This document shows positions 34,810 through 44,273 of a stretch of DNA of 64,000 nt, one piece after another. Position 1 is the stretch's first letter. Each line of letters begins with the position of its first letter. Both the position numbers and the translations under genes were made by a program. This DNA is from UPXZ01 sp964634605 (GTDB taxonomy: Bacteria; Bacteroidota; Bacteroidia; Bacteroidales; Paludibacteraceae): NCBI GenBank assembly GCA_964634605.1, contig CAZWLJ010000001.1, forward strand, positions 124,001 through 188,000, read 5' to 3'. Below the pieces are notes generated by a model, which made no database searches, was not told the DNA's origin, and worked only from the letters and a program-made list of their open reading frames with translations.

Positions 34810-36237
34810 TTACTTTCTTTCGAAGTGTTGCTCCAGATTTTGTTCACGGTGAACCAGATTGACTTCCACTCCAAATATGCTGCTGATGTGTTCGGCCATT
34901 TTCTGTGCCGAGTATACCGACCTGTGCTGACCTCCGGTACATCCGAATGAGACCATCAGGTGAGTAAATTTTCTTTCCATATACCTTTTCACCGATGTAT
35001 CGACCATACTGTAAGCATTTTCCAGTAATTTCAGAATTTCGCCGTCTTCTTCCAGAAATTGAATGACGGGTGCATCCAGCCCGTTAAGTGACTGGAACCG
35101 TTCGTATTTGCCCGGATTATTGACAGCCCTGCAATCAAACACAAATCCGCCTCCATTACCTGAATCGTCGTTAGGGACTCCTTTTTTATACGAAAAACTG
35201 TACACGGTAACCACCAGCGGCCTATCCAGATTTACTTCCTGAAACTGTTTGAGACCTGCCATCTCTTTTAAAACCTGCATCAGGTACTGAAATGCAGAAA
35301 AATCACAGCGATCCATCACCTCGCGCAGGTTTTCGAGGGCATAAGGGATGCTTTGCAGAAAATGGGGTTTTTTTTCAAAATAACCCCTGAATCCGTAAGC
35401 GCCAAGCACCTGAAGCAACCGGAAAAGTACAAAATGATCAAGCATTTCCCTGAATTCAGTCTCATCAAATTCTATGTGTTCGCGCAAAGAATTCATGTAG
35501 GTGAGCAGCAATTCTTCCCGAAGCTGCGGTCCGTACTGAGCTTTTGCCTGCCAGAGAAACGAAGCCACATCGTAGTATACCGGTCCTTTTCTACCACCCT
35601 GGTAATCAATAAAATAGGGCTCACCATTCTTAATCATCACGTTGCGGCTCTGAAAATCGCGGTACATAAAACATTCAACAGGTGCCTGCAGTAATTTATC
35701 GGCGAATCTGTCGAAATCATCTTCCAGACGATTTTCCTGAAATTCAAGTCCAGTGGACTTCAAAAAACAGTATTTGAAATAATTCAAATCCCAAAGCACT
35801 GAACGCTTGTTGAACTCGGGTTGAGGATAGCATATTGAAAAATCAAAATCTTCGGCACCTTTCACCTGAATTTTAGCGAGCATATGCATGGTTTTGTGCA
35901 GCAGTTCTTTCTCATCGGCGCTGAAAAACCGGGTCAGCCGGCCTTTTCGAAGATAATCAAAAAGCACGGTATCGCCCAGATCTTCCTGAAGATACATCAG
36001 GTCATCGTCCGTTTTGATAACAAACCCGGGCACTGGTAAACCTTTCGCTTTGAAGTGTCTGGACATTTCGATAAATGCCTTGTTCTCCTCGGCCGACATC
36101 CCGACCACACCAATGAGCGAGATGTCTTTATTCTGAAGGCGGTAATATTTTCTGTTAGAACCGGATACTGTCAACCTGACTTCCGAGTCGGCATTTGTGC
36201 CGGTTGCTTTTTTGAAAAGTTCTTTTAAAGAGGGCAT
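34810..36237 (-). CDS. Aminoglycoside phosphotransferase-like kinase fused to a RapZ C-terminal domain
   Basis: A 475-residue two-domain protein. Residues about 20-330 form an APH/AmgK-like kinase: VSGSNRKYYRL in the ATP-binding lobe, CFMYRDFQSRNVMI as catalytic loop, and YFIDYQGGRKGPVYYDVASFLWQ as metal-binding loop. Residues about 345-475 match the RapZ C-terminal domain (VFDCRAVNNPGKY, then CTGGQHRSVY at about 433-442). In E. coli that domain binds glucosamine-6-phosphate and the sRNA GlmZ. AmgK kinases phosphorylate N-acetylmuramic acid at C1. No nucleotidyltransferase (murU) gene is adjacent. Substrate and regulation are inferred. Confidence 0.85.
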   Translation of the reverse strand: MPSLKELFKKATGTNADSEVRLTVSGSNRKYYRLQNKDISLIGVVGMSAEENKAFIEMSRHFKAKGLPVPGFVIKTDDDLMYLQEDLGDTVLFDYLRKGRLTRFFSADEKELLHKTMHMLAKIQVKGAEDFDFSICYPQPEFNKRSVLWDLNYFKYCFLKSTGLEFQENRLEDDFDRFADKLLQAPVECFMYRDFQSRNVMIKNGEPYFIDYQGGRKGPVYYDVASFLWQAKAQYGPQLREELLLTYMNSLREHIEFDETEFREMLDHFVLFRLLQVLGAYGFRGYFEKKPHFLQSIPYALENLREVMDRCDFSAFQYLMQVLKEMAGLKQFQEVNLDRPLVVTVYSFSYKKGVPNDDSGNGGGFVFDCRAVNNPGKYERFQSLNGLDAPVIQFLEEDGEILKLLENAYSMVDTSVKRYMERKFTHLMVSFGCTGGQHRSVYSAQKMAEHISSIFGVEVNLVHREQNLEQHFERK

Positions 36238-36275
36238 TTTCGATGATTAATATTTTGTTTTGATAATTTGTTTTG

Positions 36276-36283
36276 CAAATTTA
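36276..36283 (-). promoter_or_regulatory. -7 element of the kinase-RapZ gene
   Basis: TAAATTTG followed by CA on the minus strand, 39 bp before the start codon; no firm -33 element. Confidence 0.5.
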
Positions 36284-36369
36284 CAAATAAAAAAAGAATA
36301 CAGCGAAGGAATGAAAAACCTTTTGCTTAAAAAACAGAATTTCAAAAAATGCTTTGTAAGTTGATTAAG

Positions 36370-36401
36370 TTTGTATGATTTTAATAAAATGCGTATTTTT
36401 G
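36370..36401 (+). promoter_or_regulatory. Promoter of the CotH-family gene
   Basis: TTTG (36370-36373), 20 nt, TATTTTTG (36394-36401). It is divergent from the kinase-RapZ promoter. Confidence 0.8.
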
Positions 36402-36456
36402 GAACGTAATTGTAAGTAGAATTACGATTTTGTCTTTCTTTCACTCATTTTTATCT

Positions 36457-38688
36457 ATGAAAAAAAACATTTCTATCGTTATAGTTTTTCTGTTAGCTTT
36501 TCTTATTCCGGGTTTTGCTCAGTCTGTACACCATTGGGAAACTGCCGTATTCAATGACGATAACTGGAAATATTTTTCAGGAAAATCCGAACCGGATGCT
36601 TCGTGGCGAATGCTCGATTTCAACGACACATCCTGGCCATCCGGCAAAGGCGGATTCGGATACGGTGACTCGGATGACAATACGGATATTCATCTTGACG
36701 CCTTGCCGGCATATCAGTATCCTCCATCCGTTTACCTTCGTATCAAGATCAACATCCCTGACACCAGCAAATTGGTTTATGGATTACTCCAGATGGATTT
36801 CGACGATGCGTTTGTGGCTTATCTGAACAACACGGAAATAGCCCGTGCGGGGATAGGCGTAAAGGGAGACTTTCCTGCTTTCAATCAGCTGGGAGTCAAT
36901 CATGAAGCTACAATGTACTCCGGAGGATCCCCTGAAAATTATCTGCTAAACAAAGCCACACTCCGCTCCTGCCTCAAACCGGGTTTGAATATTCTGGCCA
37001 TACAGGTACACAACAGTTCACTAACTTCTTCAGATCTGTCATCAAATGCATTTCTTTCATTTGCCATAGGCGATGGTTCCGTTATTTTCAGAAATACACC
37101 TTACTGGTTTGTCGAGCCGGATTTATCGGGAATCATACCCAATATTACCTCATCCAATCTTCCACTGGTGGTAATCAACACAAACGGGACTTCAATCATT
37201 GATGAGCCAAAAATTCCGGCCGATATGAAAATTATTTTTCACGATGATTTATCCAGAAATTACCAGACCGATCCGGGTAATGTGTACGATGGTAAAATTG
37301 GTATCGAAATAAGAGGAGCATCGTCGGCCGGTTACCCGCAAAAACCTTACGGGCTGGAAACACGTGATTCGAATGGAGCCAATCTGAATGTTTCGCTGCT
37401 CGGTATGCCTGCTGACAATGATTGGGTATTACTGTCGCATTACAATGATAAGGTATATATGCGAAACGCATTATCTTTTGAGATATTCCGGAGAATGGGC
37501 CATTATGCACCGAGATTAAGGCATTGCGAAGTAATTCTGAACAATCAGTATCAGGGTATTTACATGTTTGGCGAAAAAATAAAACAGGGAAAAAACTCGC
37601 GGGTAAACATCGCCAGACTCACCATGCTCGATGATTCGGGCGATGATGTGACAGGCGGTTACATATTTAAAACCGACTACGACGACGGATACGGTACGTA
37701 CTGGACAAGCAGCTTCTCGCCCCTGAATCGTCCGGGTGGTGTTGTTAAATTTGTGTATCATGTTCCGAAAGCCGACGAACTGATTGACGCACAGAAAGAT
37801 TACATCAGAAATCACATAAAAACTGTCGAAACGGCGCTTTACAGCAACAATTTCACTGACGAAAACACCGGATACAGGTATTACATCGACGTAAATTCGT
37901 TTGTAGATTATTTTATCATCAGCGAATTGTCCCGAAACGTGGATGCCTACAAAAAGAGCCGTTTTTTTTACAAGGACAAAGACAGCAACGACCGGAGAGT
38001 ATACTCCGGACCAGTATGGGATTACGACTGGGCATGGAAAAACATGTACGACTGCTCTCTGCTAAGCAACACTAACGGATCCGGATGGGCTTACAGGATT
38101 AATGAATGCAATGTGTCGCCGGTACCTCCATCATGGGAAGTGAGAATGCTTCAGGACCCTTATTTTGCCAATGCCATTAATGCACGTTATTTCAGCCTTC
38201 GTAAAAACATCCTGAGCGAAACATACATCAATAATTTCATCGATTCAGTAGCAAATCTGGTAACAGAAGCACAGATACGTCATGAAAAGAAATGGAAAAC
38301 ACTAGGTAAAAACGTCGGAGCACCCGAAATAGATGCTCAACCCACCACTTTTGCCGGAGATATCACCAAATTCAAAAACTGGATTACCACACGTCTTACC
38401 TGGCTGGATGCCAATATGCTGGGCGAATCGACAGCTGATTCGGAAATAAATACATATGCTAATCTTCAGATTTATCCGAATCCGGTTCAGAACGAACTGA
38501 ATATCAAGGCAGATACCGGCATTAAAAACATAGCATTTTATAACTCGCTCGGGCAACAAATGCTGAATGTACAATCCGGAAACAACAACCTTTCGGTTGA
38601 TACTTCAGAATGGCCGCGTGGAATTTACATCGTCAATATCATGTTGAACGACGGGCAAAGGACAACCCGCAAAATTGTCAAGGAATAG
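36457..38688 (+). CDS. Secreted CotH-family protein with T9SS sorting domain
   Basis: About 743 residues from ATG 36457. An upstream TTG in frame is not needed, since MKKNISIVIVFLLAFLIPGFAQ is a complete signal peptide. Residues about 25-220 form a jelly-roll-like region (WRMLDFNDTSWPSGKGGFGYGD). Then comes the CotH domain: IEIRGASSAGYPQKPYGLE, DWVLLSHYNDKVYMRN, GIYMFGEKIK and VWDYDWAWKN. A type A T9SS sorting domain (LQIYPNPVQNEL, RGIYIVNI) closes the protein. CotH kinases phosphorylate spore coat proteins in Bacillus; a kinase role here is inferred. Monocistronic. Confidence 0.88.
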   Translation: MKKNISIVIVFLLAFLIPGFAQSVHHWETAVFNDDNWKYFSGKSEPDASWRMLDFNDTSWPSGKGGFGYGDSDDNTDIHLDALPAYQYPPSVYLRIKINIPDTSKLVYGLLQMDFDDAFVAYLNNTEIARAGIGVKGDFPAFNQLGVNHEATMYSGGSPENYLLNKATLRSCLKPGLNILAIQVHNSSLTSSDLSSNAFLSFAIGDGSVIFRNTPYWFVEPDLSGIIPNITSSNLPLVVINTNGTSIIDEPKIPADMKIIFHDDLSRNYQTDPGNVYDGKIGIEIRGASSAGYPQKPYGLETRDSNGANLNVSLLGMPADNDWVLLSHYNDKVYMRNALSFEIFRRMGHYAPRLRHCEVILNNQYQGIYMFGEKIKQGKNSRVNIARLTMLDDSGDDVTGGYIFKTDYDDGYGTYWTSSFSPLNRPGGVVKFVYHVPKADELIDAQKDYIRNHIKTVETALYSNNFTDENTGYRYYIDVNSFVDYFIISELSRNVDAYKKSRFFYKDKDSNDRRVYSGPVWDYDWAWKNMYDCSLLSNTNGSGWAYRINECNVSPVPPSWEVRMLQDPYFANAINARYFSLRKNILSETYINNFIDSVANLVTEAQIRHEKKWKTLGKNVGAPEIDAQPTTFAGDITKFKNWITTRLTWLDANMLGESTADSEINTYANLQIYPNPVQNELNIKADTGIKNIAFYNSLGQQMLNVQSGNNNLSVDTSEWPRGIYIVNIMLNDGQRTTRKIVKE

Positions 38689-38820
38689 CCGACAGGATAA
38701 GTTCATTACGATAGTTGATTGTCAAGCATTGTTCTCCGGTATAAATCATACCGGTGCACAAAGAGTTACCGTTTACACCTGAATTAATCTGAATCAAATT
38801 TCATTTTCAGTCTTTTTTTG

Positions 38821-38828
38821 TAACTTTG
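38821..38828 (+). promoter_or_regulatory. -7 element of lysS
   Basis: TAACTTTG followed by GCAGTCC, 14 bases identical to the rpmH promoter region. The -33 element is poor. The leader is about 130 nt. Confidence 0.65.
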
Positions 38829-38966
38829 CAGTCCATTTCGGACAAAATGGTCAGATTACTTGCTGATTGAAAGGCTCATGCAATCCATCCGGGATAATAC
38901 AAGCCACTTCAAGACATGAATTCAATTAGTGTATCTGAAATTTATATTTTACAAAATCAACGAACA

Positions 38967-40703
38967 ATGAGTATAGAATTGAGTGAACAAGAATTATTGA
39001 GGCGTCAGAGTCTTACCGAACTGCGTAACCTGGGAATTAATCCTTATCCTGCTGCAGAATATCCTGCCAACGCATTTTCAACCGAAATAAAAGCCACATT
39101 TACCGACGAGGAAGAGCCCAAACGGCAGGTTTGCATTGCCGGAAGAATTATGAGCCGCAGGATTATGGGCAAAGCATCATTTATCGAACTTCAGGACAGC
39201 AAAGGCCGGATTCAGGTATATGTGAGCCGCGATGACATCAATACTGAAGCTCAGCCGGAGATGTACAATACGGTTTTCAAAAAGTTGCTGGATATCGGCG
39301 ACTTTATCGGAATCAAAGGGTTTGTTTTCCGTACGCAGATGGGCGAAATCAGTATTCACGCCCGGGAACTGACCGTACTGAGCAAATCGCTCAAACCACT
39401 CCCCATTGTGAAGTACAAGGACGGAGTAGCTTACGATGCCTTCGAAGATCCGGAGCAACGTTACCGTCAGCGCTATGTGGATCTTGTGGTCAACGAAGGT
39501 ATTAAAGATATTTTCATGAAGCGCACGCGGGTGTATCAATCCATGCGTGATTTTTTCAACAATCAGGGTTACATCGAAGTGGAAACTCCCGTATTGCAAC
39601 CCATACCAGGAGGGGCAGCCGCACGTCCATTTATTACTCACCACAACGCGCTGGACATACCGCTTTATCTGCGCATAGCTAACGAGCTGTATCTGAAAAG
39701 ATTAATTGTTGGCGGTTTTGAAGGAGTATATGAATTTTCAAAAAATTTCCGGAACGAAGGAATGGACAGGACTCATAACCCTGAATTTACCGCCATGGAA
39801 ATTTATGTAGCATACAAAGACTACAACTGGATGATGGACTTCACCGAGCGAATGGTTGAAAAAGTGTGCCTGGATGTAAATGGAAGTACCATAGTAAAAA
39901 TAGGCAACCGGGAAATTGATTTCAAGGCTCCCTACAAACGAATTTCGATGATTGACAGCATCAGGGAACATACCGGAATTGACATCAGCGGCATGAACGA
40001 AGAGCAACTCTTTGAAGTATGCCGGAAGCTGGACATCGAAGTGAACGACACCATGGGCAAAGGAAAACTCATCGACGAAATTTTCGGTGCAAAATGCGAA
40101 GGCAACTACATACAGCCCACTTTCATAACTGATTATCCGCGGGAAATGAGCCCGCTCTGCAAGCGTCACCGTGAAAACCCGGAACTCACCGAACGTTTCG
40201 AACTGATGGTAAACGGCAAAGAACTTGCCAACGCATATTCGGAACTCAATGATCCCATCGATCAGCTCGAGCGCTTTCAGGAACAGCTTAAACTAAGTGA
40301 AAAAGGCGACGACGAAGCAATGTTTATTGATGTGGACTTTGTACGTTCGCTCGAATATGGTATGCCTCCAACTTCTGGTATGGGTATTGGCATGGACCGT
40401 CTGGTAATGCTTATGACCGGGCAGGAAGCCATCCAGGAGGTACTGTTCTTTCCTCAGATGAAGCCCGAAAAATCGGCTCCCAAAGATTCGACAGAAAAAT
40501 TCATCGAACTCGGTATACCGGAAGAATGGGCTCCAATAGTACAGAAAGCAGGAATTCTGAAAGTTAAAGACCTGACAGGACTGAATCCGAATAAATTTCA
40601 TCAGGACATTTGCGGTATTAACAAAAAAAACAAGCTTGAACTGATTAATCCAACCAAAGAAGACGTTCAAAACTGGATAAAATCGGCAGAAAATCAAGCC
40701 TGA
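38967..40703 (+). CDS. lysS: Lysine--tRNA ligase (class II)
   Basis: About 578 residues from the ATG at 38967 (MSIELSEQELLRRQ). An upstream in-frame ATG at 38916 adds 17 residues not typical of the family. There is an N-terminal OB-fold anticodon domain (about 60-160). The class II motifs follow: motif 1 in YIEVETPVLQPIPGG, motif 2 in FRNEGMDRTHNPEFTAME and motif 3 in GMGIGMDRLVML. A 70-residue C-terminal extension after motif 3 contains a helix-hairpin-like LGIPEEWAPIVQKAGILKVKDL segment. Such tails are seen in Bacteroidetes LysRS and lie outside the E. coli length. Confidence 0.96.
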   Translation: MSIELSEQELLRRQSLTELRNLGINPYPAAEYPANAFSTEIKATFTDEEEPKRQVCIAGRIMSRRIMGKASFIELQDSKGRIQVYVSRDDINTEAQPEMYNTVFKKLLDIGDFIGIKGFVFRTQMGEISIHARELTVLSKSLKPLPIVKYKDGVAYDAFEDPEQRYRQRYVDLVVNEGIKDIFMKRTRVYQSMRDFFNNQGYIEVETPVLQPIPGGAAARPFITHHNALDIPLYLRIANELYLKRLIVGGFEGVYEFSKNFRNEGMDRTHNPEFTAMEIYVAYKDYNWMMDFTERMVEKVCLDVNGSTIVKIGNREIDFKAPYKRISMIDSIREHTGIDISGMNEEQLFEVCRKLDIEVNDTMGKGKLIDEIFGAKCEGNYIQPTFITDYPREMSPLCKRHRENPELTERFELMVNGKELANAYSELNDPIDQLERFQEQLKLSEKGDDEAMFIDVDFVRSLEYGMPPTSGMGIGMDRLVMLMTGQEAIQEVLFFPQMKPEKSAPKDSTEKFIELGIPEEWAPIVQKAGILKVKDLTGLNPNKFHQDICGINKKNKLELINPTKEDVQNWIKSAENQA

Positions 40704-40896
40704 TTTTTTCATCAGACACAGCGATTTCAAAAAACAAACCGGTTGAATTACATGTTATTTTATTGAAAATATTCCGGAATGAATGTTACCGGTTTATTCA
40801 AAACAAAAAGAAACCGGAAGCAGTTTCATTGCTGAAGTAATGTAAGCCCGAAACGAACAAGATAAACTTATAAAATATAAATCGTAATACGTACAG

Positions 40897-41970
40897 ATGA
40901 TAGCAGAAAGCATTGAATGGGGAAACTCAAATATTTCTATTGCGGATGTATTGAACGATATACCCGAACGAAAAACTTCTGACAAGGCGCGAATAGCAAT
41001 TATGGGGGGTGGCAGCTGGGCTACAGCACTTGCCAAGATTGCTTTGTCAAATGTGAAATACATAAACTGGTACATGCGCAGGCAGGAGCAGATTGATGAA
41101 TTTATCAGACTAGGTAAAAATCCATCCTACCTTACCGGAGTAAAATTTGACACCGACAGAATCACATTTACCAATGACATTAACAAAGTGGTCCGCATGT
41201 CGGATATACTGATTTTTGCCACTCCGTCACCGTTTCTGAAGCAACATTTGAAAAAACTGAAACGTAAAATCGACAACAAGATTATTGTTTCGGCCATCAA
41301 AGGTATTGTCCCTGAAGAAAATATGCTGATTTCAGATTATTTTATAGAGAAATACAAGGTTCCGGCCGAAAACGTACTGGTACTTGGAGGACCATGTCAT
41401 GCCGAAGAGGTAGCCCTTGAACGCCTCTCCTACCTCACTATTGCCTGCAAGTCGCGCGAGAAAGCACGTTATGTGTCCGAGAAACTCATCAATCCGTATA
41501 TTCACAGCCGCATCAGTGACGATGTGTACGGACTTGAATACACTTCGGTGATGAAAAATATCTATGCCATCGCATCGGGAGTTTGCCACGGACTGAAATA
41601 CGGCGATAACTTTCAGGCAGTACTCATATCAAATGCTCTGCAGGAAATGAATCGTTTCTGCACAGCCACCAATCCTCAGCACCGTGACATCAGCGAATCG
41701 GCATTCCTGGGCGACCTGCTTGTTACAGCTTATTCCAAATTCAGCCGCAACCGGCTTTTCGGAACCATGATAGGGAAAGGATACTCGGTAAAAACCGCTC
41801 AACTCGAGATGGAAATGATAGCCGAAGGATATTATGCCACCAAAACCATTCACGAGCTCAATGTGAAATACCAGGTAAAAATTCCGATTGTGGATGCCAT
41901 TTATAATATTCTGTACGAAAAGAGTTCACCTTTGCTTGAAATAAAGGAACTTTCCGAGAAATTACAGTAA
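40897..41970 (+). CDS. gpsA: Glycerol-3-phosphate dehydrogenase [NAD(P)+]
   Basis: A 357-residue enzyme. The Rossmann motif IAIMGGGSWATALAKI starts near residue 33; ILIFATPSPFL, SAIKGI, LGGPCHAEEV and the EYTSVMKNIYAIASG helix with the catalytic Lys are all present. It reduces DHAP to sn-glycerol 3-phosphate for phospholipid synthesis. About 30 polar residues precede the conserved domain, more than usual. No better start codon is evident before the glycine motif. pgi follows after 122 bp on the same strand. Confidence 0.94.
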   Translation: MIAESIEWGNSNISIADVLNDIPERKTSDKARIAIMGGGSWATALAKIALSNVKYINWYMRRQEQIDEFIRLGKNPSYLTGVKFDTDRITFTNDINKVVRMSDILIFATPSPFLKQHLKKLKRKIDNKIIVSAIKGIVPEENMLISDYFIEKYKVPAENVLVLGGPCHAEEVALERLSYLTIACKSREKARYVSEKLINPYIHSRISDDVYGLEYTSVMKNIYAIASGVCHGLKYGDNFQAVLISNALQEMNRFCTATNPQHRDISESAFLGDLLVTAYSKFSRNRLFGTMIGKGYSVKTAQLEMEMIAEGYYATKTIHELNVKYQVKIPIVDAIYNILYEKSSPLLEIKELSEKLQ

Positions 41971-42092
41971 AAAAACAACAACTCAAAAATCATGTATTTT
42001 TTTTAATAGCTTTTGAAAAATAAAACAATTTAAACAATCCCATTTCCGGCTTCCATATTCCGGAAGTCAGGGGCTGAAATTAACTATGAAAT

Positions 42093-43436
42093 ATGAAAAA
42101 TATTAAATTATCTATCGACAAAGCTTACGGATTTGTATCGGCCGAAAGAGTAGCCGGCTACAAAGCCGAAGCCGAAGCAGCCAACCTGGCACTGCAGAAC
42201 GGAACCGGAAAAGGAAGTGACTTCCTCGGATGGCTCAATCTCCCAGCTGAAATTGACGAAGCACACCTCACCGACGTTGAAAATACAGCAAAAATCCTCC
42301 GCGACAACTGCGAAGTGGTGGTAGTAATCGGCATCGGCGGAAGCTACTTGGGAGCTAAAGCCGTAATCGACGCGCTAACCAACAGTTTCGACTGGTTACA
42401 GACCGAACGCAAATCGCCTGTGATCGTGTATGCCGGACAAAATATCGGCGAAGATTACCTCTACGAACTCCAGGAACTACTGAAAACTAAACGTTTCGGC
42501 ATCATTTCCATCTCCAAATCGGGTACTACTACCGAACCCGCGCTGGCATTCCGCCTGCTGAAAACACAACTAGAAGATCAACAAGGAAAAGAGGAAGCAA
42601 AAAAACTGATTGTATGCATCACCGACAAGGCAAAAGGAGCATTGCGTGTACTTGCTAATCAGGAAGGCCTGAAAACGTTCATCCTCGAAGACAATATAGG
42701 CGGTCGCTATTCAGTACTTTCACCCGTCGGATTGCTTCCCATAGCCGTTGCCGGTCTGGATATCCGTCAGCTGGTGCAGGGAGCGGTAACCATGCAAAAA
42801 ATTTGCGGAACGGAAACAGCTTTCGAAGAAAATCCCGCAGCTCAGTATGCAGCTGTGCGCAACGAGCTCTATCGTAACGGTAAAAAAACCGAGATACTGG
42901 TTAACTTCCACCCTAAACTGCACTATGTGTCCGAATGGTGGAAACAGCTTTACGGAGAAAGTGAAGGCAAGGAAAACAAAGGCATCTTCCCGGCATCGGT
43001 TGATTTCACAACCGACCTGCACTCCATGGGACAATGGATACAGGAAGGTGAACGTACCATTTTCGAAACGGTGATTTCGGTTTGTGAACCCAATCACACC
43101 AAAATTTTCCCGCATTCCGACGAAAATCTCGACGGACTGAACTTCCTGGCCGGAAAACGGGTGGACGAAGTGAATAAAATGGCCGAACTCGGCACCATGA
43201 TCGCGCACGTGGATGGCGGCGTTCCGAATTTGAAAATTGAACTTCCGAAACTGAATGAATACTACCTGGGCGAACTTATCTATTTCTTCGAAAGAGCCTG
43301 CGGTATCAGCGGTTACCTGCTTGGTGTTAATCCGTTCGACCAGCCCGGTGTGGAAGCCTACAAGAAAAACATGTTTGCTCTGCTCGAAAAACCCGGCTAC
43401 GAAGAAGAAACAAAGGCTATTAAAGCAAGGCTGTAA
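42093..43436 (+). CDS. pgi: Glucose-6-phosphate isomerase
   Basis: A 447-residue isomerase of the length usual in Bacteroidetes and Firmicutes. Motifs: VVVIGIGGSYLGAKAV, ISISKSGTTTEPALAF, GGRYSVLSPVGLLP, and the C-terminal NPFDQPGVEAYKKNMFALL. It interconverts glucose-6- and fructose-6-phosphate. It is probably cotranscribed with gpsA and ends in a terminator. Confidence 0.97.
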   Translation: MKNIKLSIDKAYGFVSAERVAGYKAEAEAANLALQNGTGKGSDFLGWLNLPAEIDEAHLTDVENTAKILRDNCEVVVVIGIGGSYLGAKAVIDALTNSFDWLQTERKSPVIVYAGQNIGEDYLYELQELLKTKRFGIISISKSGTTTEPALAFRLLKTQLEDQQGKEEAKKLIVCITDKAKGALRVLANQEGLKTFILEDNIGGRYSVLSPVGLLPIAVAGLDIRQLVQGAVTMQKICGTETAFEENPAAQYAAVRNELYRNGKKTEILVNFHPKLHYVSEWWKQLYGESEGKENKGIFPASVDFTTDLHSMGQWIQEGERTIFETVISVCEPNHTKIFPHSDENLDGLNFLAGKRVDEVNKMAELGTMIAHVDGGVPNLKIELPKLNEYYLGELIYFFERACGISGYLLGVNPFDQPGVEAYKKNMFALLEKPGYEEETKAIKARL

Positions 43437-43470
43437 CTGAATTATGAATTATAATTTATAAACGATTATA

Positions 43471-43507
43471 AAAAAATCCATCTGATTAGGTTCAGGTGGA
43501 TTTTTTT
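43471..43507 (+). terminator. Terminator of pgi
   Basis: Stem AAAAAATCCATCTGA / TCAGGTGGATTTTTT with one G-T pair, six-base loop and T run. Confidence 0.82.
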
Positions 43508-43602
43508 ATATTTGTGAAATTCACAACTTATGTGTAGTTACTTCCAATTTCTGAAATGGAAAAACTATGTTTACTCACAACTTATTGAACTGCTTCAGTA
43601 TA

Positions 43603-43635
43603 AAAAAAATCCTCATAAGATATGAGGATTTTTTG
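43603..43635 (-). terminator. Terminator of the C10 peptidase-lipoprotein pair
   Basis: On the minus strand AAAATCCTCAT pairs with ATGAGGATTTT and a T run follows, 33 bp after the lipoprotein stop codon. Confidence 0.82.
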
Positions 43636-43668
43636 TCTGATTTTAGGGAAATTTGCCTTTATTCAAAG

Positions 43669-44268
43669 CTATAATTCCACCTGCATTTCGGCGATTCTGA
43701 TAATTTTCATTCCTTTGAAGCCTTCGTCGATAAGTTTGTTTAAATCAACTGTTTCATTTGAATAGTTCGCACGCGGTCCGCAATAAATTATTTCGGTCAA
43801 CGGAAATTTATCAATGATTCGCTTCATTAATTCATCCATTGATGGAGCTGATTTTAAACGGGAATATTCTTCGTACGTGAAATCGGTAAAGGCCACATTT
43901 TCGTTAATTCCCCTGTTGTCCAGATAATACCCGTTTTTCAGAGCTACAGGATAAGCTAATTTTCCTTTGTAATACACATCCGAGGGTGCTGGATACGAAA
44001 TAATTTTCTTTTTATCGGCAGAAAGAATAACCGGAACGAACGATGAATAATCTTTTACCGTTTTGTAAACCACTGCCTGAGCTACCGCTGAAGCTTTATT
44101 AACCGCACCGGCAGATTCAATGTTTGAATCAGAAGTCTCACCTGCAACGGTACTTTTCCCGTCACCGGAGCCTGAGGCCGTATTTGTTTTGTTGCAGGCA
44201 CAGCCAATCACTAAAAGCGAAATTATGAAACATATTCCTGCAATTTTGACTGTTGTTTTACTTATCAT
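43669..44268 (-). CDS. Lipoprotein of unknown function next to the C10 peptidase
   Basis: A 199-residue protein. A signal peptide with lipobox LVIGC gives a lipidated Cys23. A Ser/Gly/Asn/Thr-rich linker runs to about residue 65. The folded part (about 66-199) includes YPAPSDVYYKGKLAYPV, AFTDFTYEEYSRLKSAPSMDELMKRI and LTEIIYCGPRANY. I do not recognise the family. The start codon is only 5 bp after the stop codon of the C10 peptidase gene, so the two are cotranscribed. In Bacteroides fragilis C10 peptidase genes have neighbouring inhibitor genes; a similar role here is a guess from position. Confidence 0.8.
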   Translation of the reverse strand: MISKTTVKIAGICFIISLLVIGCACNKTNTASGSGDGKSTVAGETSDSNIESAGAVNKASAVAQAVVYKTVKDYSSFVPVILSADKKKIISYPAPSDVYYKGKLAYPVALKNGYYLDNRGINENVAFTDFTYEEYSRLKSAPSMDELMKRIIDKFPLTEIIYCGPRANYSNETVDLNKLIDEGFKGMKIIRIAEMQVEL

Positions 44269-44273
44269 CCCGT

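Noticed and set aside
40736..40796. AAACCGGT / ACCGGTTT inverted repeat after lysS
   Set aside because: The loop of about 45 nt and lack of a T run argue against a terminator; likely chance.
42044..42065. TTCCGG / CCGGAA inverted repeat before pgi
   Set aside because: Only 6 bp, with no promoter or T run nearby.
42720..43208. 162-codon minus-strand frame opposite pgi
   Set aside because: Shadow of pgi; composition is that of an antisense frame.
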